DNA of 17,794 nt from Acidobacteriaceae bacterium (GTDB lineage: Bacteria > Acidobacteriota > Terriglobia > Terriglobales > Acidobacteriaceae). Under the pieces are notes generated by a model, which searched no databases, was not told the origin of the DNA, and worked only from the letters and a program-made list of their open reading frames with translations. Each line of letters opens with the position of its first letter. Within the stretch, counting starts at the first letter, position 1. This document shows positions 12,848 through 17,794 of the stretch, in pieces. Location of the stretch: the NCBI GenBank assembly GCA_030042915.1, contig JASHYS010000510.1:1-17794 (forward strand), read 5' to 3'. The position numbers and the translations under genes are program-made.

Positions 12848-14071
12848 TCAGTTCGCGATGCAGGCCGGCTGGGGGCCGAGACCGAGCAGCCAATCGTAAA
12901 CTTCCGTCATTTGTTCAGCCACGCGTGGCCATTGAAAGTGGTCTTCGACCAGCCGGCGGCCGTTCGCGCCCAAAGCCTCAAGCTCAGTGCAACTCATCGA
13001 AAACAATCGTTGCAAAGCTGCAGAGAGACCTTCTACCGACGCTTCTGTCACGATCGCGGCTCGACCTTCGTCGCCATATGAGACGTGACAATTGGAGGTC
13101 ATCACGACGGGCAAACGCCACGACCAAGCCTCGAGAACAGACATTGGCAGCCCTTCGCTCAGGCTAGGCAGAATAAATGCAGATGCCGTCCGGAAGCAGT
13201 GCTCTTTATTCTGGGCGAACTGAGGACCGGCAAAATGAACACTTGAAGTGACGTGAAGTTTTGTTGCGATCGCCTCAAGTTGCGCCCGATGGTCGTTTTG
13301 ATCCCATCCGGCGATTTTTAGCTGCCAGCCGTCCTTTTCAGCTATGGATTTGACTCGTGCCCATGCCTCGATAAGTGCCGGCAAGCCTTTCTTTGGATGG
13401 AGCCGGCCAAGAAAAAGCAGCACGCGACTCATCGAACGTGAGCCGATGATTGCCTCGTCGGGTAATTCAATCCCGTTTGGAATCACGCAAATTGGGTTGT
13501 TGAGTCCATAAGCGCGGATGGCCCGTGCCTCTCGATCGTTCAGCGCATGGAGGCAGGCCGCGCCGCGCAGATGCCGTGTCTCATAGAGGAGGGCACTGAG
13601 GCGTTTCTTCCAGCGGGAGTTGTTCAACGCCCACGTGTCGAGCATGCCGTGAGGACTGACCACATATGGCCTGCAGGTTCGAGACCACTGGATTGCTGCG
13701 ATCGAGGTGTATACCCACAGACCGTGAACATGAACAAGGTCTGGCTCGTTTGCGCGGAGAAAATGAGAAAGGGCAGGTGAGTATCCGAAAGCGCGCGGAC
13801 CGACGACCTTGAAAGCTTTGGCCTCTATGCCGCGCCACGCAGCCCGGTCGGCTTCATACCCTGGCTCATAGAGCCCTAGCACAGCAGGCGAATATTGCTG
13901 CTGTTCGTCGATCGCCTGCGCCAGACCTCGTACTGCTTCAAAAAGGCCGCCTCCTGCACGTGAGAGAAAATCCGTGAGGTAGATAATCTTGGCATGACGG
14001 CTTGATGCTCGAACTCGGCAGTGGGAATCCGCGAGATCTGCTACGGGAGCGGTCGTGAAGGAGAGACTCAT
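12848..14071 (-). CDS. GT4 glycosyltransferase
   Basis: This is a 407-aa GT-B glycosyltransferase. The ATG at 14071 is preferred to an in-frame TTG at 14089 because AAAGG lies five bases before it. Typical GT4 features are seen: a glycine-rich N-terminal loop (SRAGGGLFEAVRGLA), LVHVHGLW, SPHGMLD near 139-145, the donor-domain strand LLFLGRLHPKKG near 218-229, and the nucleotide-sugar E-x7-E pair (SEGLPMSVLE, Glu306 and Glu314). Proteins with SPHGMLDTWAL are common in EPS clusters. It sits 33 bp downstream of another GT4 and 13 bp upstream of the acetyltransferase. Donor and acceptor sugars cannot be read from the sequence. Confidence 0.87.
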   Translation of the reverse strand: MSLSFTTAPVADLADSHCRVRASSRHAKIIYLTDFLSRAGGGLFEAVRGLAQAIDEQQQYSPAVLGLYEPGYEADRAAWRGIEAKAFKVVGPRAFGYSPALSHFLRANEPDLVHVHGLWVYTSIAAIQWSRTCRPYVVSPHGMLDTWALNNSRWKKRLSALLYETRHLRGAACLHALNDREARAIRAYGLNNPICVIPNGIELPDEAIIGSRSMSRVLLFLGRLHPKKGLPALIEAWARVKSIAEKDGWQLKIAGWDQNDHRAQLEAIATKLHVTSSVHFAGPQFAQNKEHCFRTASAFILPSLSEGLPMSVLEAWSWRLPVVMTSNCHVSYGDEGRAAIVTEASVEGLSAALQRLFSMSCTELEALGANGRRLVEDHFQWPRVAEQMTEVYDWLLGLGPQPACIAN

Positions 14072-14104
14072 TTCGACCTTTTTTGACAACAGCTGCTTGG
14101 TTTA

Positions 14105-15301
14105 CTATCCGAGAGCCATTGCCCAAACAACTGCTCTTGAAACCGGGCGGGATTTCCGCGACCCATGCGCTAGAGAACTCTCGATGGCCCTCCGCAGACC
14201 GCCTGCAAATCGTGCTGGACCCCATTCTGCAATGATTGCAGAACTTTGCTGTCCCATTTGCTCAAGCCGCGCCTCTTCCCGATGGGCGGTGAGCATTGCA
14301 TGGGCTATTTCCTCCGTTTTGCATGGATTGAAAAGGAGGCCATTTACCTGGTGCTTAACTAAATCGCCGGCGCAGCCGCACCTTTCAGAAATAAGCACGG
14401 GCAACCCGGCTGCCATAGCTTCATTTACGACCAAGCCCCACTGCTCCGTTGTGCTCGGATGCACCAACGCACTTGCCAAGCCATAGTAGGCGGGCAGGTC
14501 CTCGTAATTCACCAGTCCTTTGAAGATCACTCGTTCTTTGACCCCCAGTTCGTGTGCGCGGGACTCCATGGCGGAGCGCGCTGATCCATCGCCGGCAATC
14601 ACCAGGCTCCACGGCTCACCGCCGATTTGCCGGACATAAGCCGCGTGCGCGTCGATCAATGCTTGCAAATTCTTCTTTGGTTCAAACCGGGCACAGGTCA
14701 GGAAGTAACTGCGCGGCAGACCGTGTAAGGCGAGTGTGCTGTCTCTGGATGCTCTGGCCCTCAGTGCGCCTGCGCGAAAGTGCTCATTGTCTACAACATC
14801 GTAGCCGTCAAAAATGTTTGCGGGCGACATGCCGAGTCGAATAGCGTATTCTCGGCTACAAGATCCGCCAACAAGCGCTGCGCTGCACTGGGCCACAATG
14901 CATCGCTTGATGGCGTCTTTCCACCATACGCGTGGCGCGTCGTGTTCGTTCGATTCAGACATCAACACGCAGGGGACGCGGCGCCGAAGGGCCCAATGCA
15001 ACATTGCAGCCGTTCCAGGAAGGCCCCAGCCATTAAGGCAACAGACGTCGGGTCTCATCTTTTCGAGAGATTGCAAAAGGGAAGTACGGAGACGAAGACT
15101 GGCAATCTCGTCAATCGCCATGCCGGGAAACATCGTAATCTTGCGCGCGAACTCGCAAGCTTTGGTCTGCAGTACAGGCAAGCTGTCGCGGTTTGATAGC
15201 TCGATTATCGTAAAGCTGCCTGGCCACTCGCGCGCGAAAGCGTCTGCGCGCACTCGATGATAGTGGGAAATGTTGTTTGCCAGCCAAGCCACCTTGGCCA
15301 T
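14105..15301 (-). CDS. GT4 glycosyltransferase
   Basis: This is a 398-aa GT-B glycosyltransferase. The N-terminal acceptor domain begins with VAWLANNISHYHRVRADAF and contains LNGWGLPGTAAM and an ESNEHDAPR loop. The C-terminal donor domain has FLTCARFEPKKNLQALIDAH (200-219), LVIAGDGSARS, and the E-x7-E pair Glu286/Glu294 in EQWGLVVNEAMAAGLPVL. The linker includes GYDVVDNEHF, typical of GT4 enzymes in polysaccharide loci. The ATG at 15301 follows a weak purine-rich site. It lies 44 bp downstream of the methyltransferase stop. The sugar specificity is unknown. Confidence 0.87.
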   Translation of the reverse strand: MAKVAWLANNISHYHRVRADAFAREWPGSFTIIELSNRDSLPVLQTKACEFARKITMFPGMAIDEIASLRLRTSLLQSLEKMRPDVCCLNGWGLPGTAAMLHWALRRRVPCVLMSESNEHDAPRVWWKDAIKRCIVAQCSAALVGGSCSREYAIRLGMSPANIFDGYDVVDNEHFRAGALRARASRDSTLALHGLPRSYFLTCARFEPKKNLQALIDAHAAYVRQIGGEPWSLVIAGDGSARSAMESRAHELGVKERVIFKGLVNYEDLPAYYGLASALVHPSTTEQWGLVVNEAMAAGLPVLISERCGCAGDLVKHQVNGLLFNPCKTEEIAHAMLTAHREEARLEQMGQQSSAIIAEWGPARFAGGLRRAIESSLAHGSRKSRPVSRAVVWAMALG

Positions 15302-15345
15302 TTCTTGCCGCCTATCTAAGTTGAAGTGTCGCCCCGTACCGCGCC

Positions 15346-16092
15346 TTAAGTAAGATACTCGAACATCGGGTTCGCGGCCTTAGCTTCTTTTTTAACGCCG
15401 AGCAACGCCACATGGGACGCGGAAAACCAATGAGTACGGGAGGACCGACGCGTATTCACGACATGAACGGTGTGGCACTTCCTAGAAAGCATATTAAAAT
15501 GCGAAAACGCCGAATAGTAATACCAGACTCCGTCACAGGGTTCATCTGCGTGTCCTTTTCCTCCCGTTCTGACATAGTTAAAAGGCTTCCAGAGGCCCGA
15601 CCAGTAAAAGAGGTTCTTGATCGTTCGAGCCCCGAGAGATCCCTGACCGAGGTTGTTTGTGTCTGAAATGAATACGGCGTACTTGGCGACTCTAATCATC
15701 TCACTGACGACTGCTGCCGGGTTCGCTACGTGATGGAGGGTCGAGAATTCCGTTACGACGTCAAATGAGGCATCGGCGTATGGCAACATCCGACCGTCGC
15801 CTTTTACCAGACAAGACTGCGGGATGCCGTGGGCGTACGCGACAGCTCTCATTGCGTCGGAAGGCTCGATTCCCAGGATTTGCAAATCGGGCTGGTGCGC
15901 GCGAAGAAATCGGATCGCTCTGCCGGTCCCCGCCCCGACATCTAAGAGGGTTTCAACCTTCAATGACGCCAGTATTCCGAGGAGAATATATTGCGCCAGT
16001 TCATGTTCCGGAGATTGCCCCAGGCAGTCATCGTACGATGCTGCGGTCTGGATATAGTGCTCAGCCTGCTTTTGTTCCGCTATTGTCGACAT
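15346..16092 (-). CDS. Class I SAM-dependent methyltransferase
   Basis: This is a 248-aa methyltransferase with a Rossmann-type SAM-binding core. Motif I is LLDVGAGTGRAI (49-60), the acidic residue at the end of strand 2 is Glu76 in GIEPSDAM, motif II is KGDGRMLPYADASFDVV, and FSTLHHVANP follows as the post-II signature of the Methyltransf_11 group. The C-terminal third (LFYWSGLWKPFNYVRTGGKGH) is less typical and may shape the acceptor site. AGGAGA lies 11 bases before the ATG. Given its position between glycosyltransferases, O-methylation of a sugar, possibly the chain terminus, is a reasonable inference, but small-molecule or lipid-carrier substrates are not excluded. Confidence 0.85.
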   Translation of the reverse strand: MSTIAEQKQAEHYIQTAASYDDCLGQSPEHELAQYILLGILASLKVETLLDVGAGTGRAIRFLRAHQPDLQILGIEPSDAMRAVAYAHGIPQSCLVKGDGRMLPYADASFDVVTEFSTLHHVANPAAVVSEMIRVAKYAVFISDTNNLGQGSLGARTIKNLFYWSGLWKPFNYVRTGGKGHADEPCDGVWYYYSAFSHFNMLSRKCHTVHVVNTRRSSRTHWFSASHVALLGVKKEAKAANPMFEYLT

Positions 16093-16135
16093 TTTGATCT
16101 CGTTCTCCTGGTTTCCAGCGTTCGCGGCCGGAATC

Positions 16136-17317
16136 TCAGCAGCTGTATTCGCTGCGAGCGGCCGCTGCAGCGCCTGGCTCCTCTGATCGCGCTGCTCGTC
16201 CGTCGAAGGCGTTCAAATCAATCAGTTCCAGGAGCTCCCTTGCATTCCGCTCGGGGTCGTGGCGCTCGGCAACCGCCATCCGGCAGGCGGCAGCCATCTC
16301 CCGCCGCAACGCATGGTTTTCCAGCAGAAGCATCGTCTTTTCAACCAGCCACTCCTCGTCGTGCTGGCTGCAAAGAAAACCTAGCCGCTCCGAACTGATG
16401 ACCTCTCGCAGGCCGCCGTGGAGTACAGAAGCTACCATCGGCACTCCAAAGGTCGCAGCTTCTAACGGGGTCAGGCCCAGCGCGTCCCAATCCGAATTGA
16501 AGAGAAGAACGTCTAATGAGAGATAGAAATTTGTCAGGTCCGTTTGCCACCCGAGCCACTTCACTCTTTCGCCCAAACCCAGCGCCCGGGACAACTCAGC
16601 CAGTTCCTGACGCATCGGTCCGTCTCCGCATGCGACAAATACCGTATCCGGTCGCTCCGATGCGATGCGAGCCGCGGTTCGGAGAAAGATATCCCATCGC
16701 TTGCGCTGAATGAGCCACCCGGCGTTGCCGATAACCGCGACTCCCTCCGGGATTCGCATGGATGCGCGTGCCGCCGCCTTGTCGCGCTCTGAAGGGACGG
16801 GTGGGAGCCTGAAACAGTCCGGTCTGGTCACGCTGATTTTTCGCAGCGGAGGATAAATGTCCTCGGCCTCTTCGCGAATGAAGTCGGAGCAAAACGCGAT
16901 GTGCGGAAAGACTTGCATTGCGGCAGCATAAACGACTCGCCACTGCAGGCGCGGCATCACGCCTGTGTGATGAAAATGCACAGACAAGACCCGTCTCTTG
17001 CATTTGTGACCGGCTAGTGCCGCAAAGGCCGCAACGTTGTGCCCGGTCATTACGATGCCGTCCGGTGTGTCCCCTTCACGGAATGCCCTGGCCATTGCGG
17101 GGATGGAAAAGACTCCCGCAGGCCCGCGATAGCGCAGCCCACAGGCAGGAATTCCTCGCTCGAGGAGTAGCGGACCCAGGGCGCCGATTGGATTGAGGGA
17201 AATCAGGCGGTTTTCGCAGCCTAGGATCCGTTCACCACTCATGGTTTCGAGGGCGCTTTTCTCCATCCCTCCAAGATTCGTGCACTGAATGATGTGGAGA
17301 ATCTTTGGTTTGCGCAT
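16136..17317 (-). CDS. GT4 glycosyltransferase
   Basis: This is a 393-aa GT-B glycosyltransferase. It begins KILHIIQCTNLGGMEKSALETM, the usual glycine-containing first loop. Later motifs include MTGHNVAAFAAL, VLSVHFHHTGVMP, GNAGWLIQRKRWD, VFVACGDGPMRQEL and the donor-site segment DALGLTPLEAATFGVPMV, where Asp takes the place of the first Glu of the E-x7-E pair. The C-terminal tail is rich in Ala, Arg and Glu. The gene follows the partial GT4 after 84 bp and precedes the methyltransferase by 43 bp. Its exact sugar is unknown. Confidence 0.86.
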   Translation of the reverse strand: MRKPKILHIIQCTNLGGMEKSALETMSGERILGCENRLISLNPIGALGPLLLERGIPACGLRYRGPAGVFSIPAMARAFREGDTPDGIVMTGHNVAAFAALAGHKCKRRVLSVHFHHTGVMPRLQWRVVYAAAMQVFPHIAFCSDFIREEAEDIYPPLRKISVTRPDCFRLPPVPSERDKAAARASMRIPEGVAVIGNAGWLIQRKRWDIFLRTAARIASERPDTVFVACGDGPMRQELAELSRALGLGERVKWLGWQTDLTNFYLSLDVLLFNSDWDALGLTPLEAATFGVPMVASVLHGGLREVISSERLGFLCSQHDEEWLVEKTMLLLENHALRREMAAACRMAVAERHDPERNARELLELIDLNAFDGRAARSEEPGAAAAARSEYSC

Positions 17318-17401
17318 TTGTTCAGATCGAGATCTTCCGCTGTCCGATGGTCGAAGTTGGTCCGGAGCGAGATGAGCTAGAATCGTCTTCTTTGGGCTCC
17401 G

Positions 17402-17794
17402 TCATGCGATCGCTCGCACCGGCCGCGAGAGGCATGCGTCTTGGAGCGCACGTACAAGCCGCTCTCCATATTTCTCAAACGAGTATTCAGAGGCACGGCT
17501 CAGCGCATTCGCCGACATTCCAGCCCACAGGCTGCTGTCGTCTGCCAAACGCTCGATGCGATCGGCGATGGCCGCTGCGTCGCGTATCGGAACGATGAAG
17601 CCATCAACGCCGTCGCGAACCACGCTACCGGCGTTCGGAGTCGTGATCACCGGCAATCCATGCGCGAGCGCCTCATAGCATACGGTCGCGGAGCCCTCAC
17701 AAAGCGTCGGCAACAAAAAAACATCTGCCCATTCGAATTGACGGTGAATCTCGGCCCTCGGAACCGCTCCTGAGACGCTCACATACTCAGTGAG
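17402..17794 (-). CDS. GT4 glycosyltransferase, C-terminal part (5' end outside window)
   Basis: About 130 residues of a glycosyltransferase are present. The frame stays open to the right edge of the window (TEYVSVSGAVP...), so the GTG at 17782 is not a real start and the gene is cut by the boundary, not broken. The remaining part is the donor-binding half: FEWADVFLLPTLCEGSATVCYEALAHGLPVITTPNAGS, with a complete E-x7-E pair, then VRDGVDGFIVPIRDAAAIADRIERL and a helical C-terminus. It is the most upstream EPS gene seen here. Confidence 0.85.
   Translation of the reverse strand, partial: LTEYVSVSGAVPRAEIHRQFEWADVFLLPTLCEGSATVCYEALAHGLPVITTPNAGSVVRDGVDGFIVPIRDAAAIADRIERLADDSSLWAGMSANALSRASEYSFEKYGERLVRALQDACLSRPVRAIA

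Noticed and set aside
14055..14486. 143-aa open frame on the plus strand
   Set aside because: It crosses the boundary of two well-supported minus-strand glycosyltransferases and shows no protein family features.
1..17794. CRISPR array, tRNA/rRNA genes, insertion sequences or direct-repeat arrays
   Set aside because: No regularly spaced repeats, no tRNA-like cloverleaf or conserved rRNA stretches and no transposase motifs were noticed when reading both strands.

Overview
The window reads as a chromosomal segment of an Acidobacteriota-like bacterium (Terriglobia / Koribacter / Sulfotelmatobacter type). The grounds are moderately high GC, a long exosortase fused to an EpsI-type domain, an NHL-repeat lipoprotein, large low-complexity secreted proteins and a dense exopolysaccharide (EPS) cluster. 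No rRNA, tRNA, CRISPR array, transposase or integrase is visible. The taxonomic call is inference from gene style, not from a marker gene.

Left part (1-3457, + strand): a 363-bp intergenic leader holding palindromes and two overlapping alternative hairpins. It is followed by a secreted 637-aa protein with PstS-like (periplasmic substrate-binding) signatures, a strong hairpin terminator, and a secreted alpha/beta-hydrolase-fold protein whose nucleophile position appears to be Gly rather than Ser.

Middle (3497-5196, - strand): a compact three-gene protein-sorting module, read right to left. It comprises a small secreted protein ending in an IPTL-CTERM-type signal, exosortase H (XrtH; Cys93/Arg134/His153), and an XrtH-associated membrane protein overlapping xrtH by 8 bp. 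The only substrate in the window for this sortase is its own neighbour, so it looks like a dedicated one-enzyme, one-substrate system.

Across a 308-bp divergent intergenic region lie an NHL-type beta-propeller lipoprotein (5505-7400, +) and a second, unrelated exosortase of 550 aa with a fused C-terminal EpsI-like domain (7574-9226, +). In this enzyme Cys217 and Arg262 are present but the expected His position reads as Asp287.

Right part (9384-17794, - strand): an EPS/O-antigen-type cluster transcribed right to left. In order it has a 5'-truncated GT4 glycosyltransferase, a second GT4, a SAM methyltransferase, two further GT4s, a WcaF-like left-handed beta-helix acetyltransferase, then a 224-bp gap, a WbuB-like GT4 and a WecA/MraY-family polyprenyl-phosphate sugar-1-phosphate transferase with an extra C-terminal domain. 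The gap carries two TACA-NN-TGTA-type palindromes that resemble BlaI/MecI/CopY operators. The initiating WecA-like enzyme would load the first sugar on the lipid carrier, the GT4s would extend it, and the methyl- and acetyltransferases would decorate it. No flippase, polymerase or export gene is inside the window. The second exosortase converges on this cluster, matching the known linkage of EpsH-type exosortases with EPS loci.
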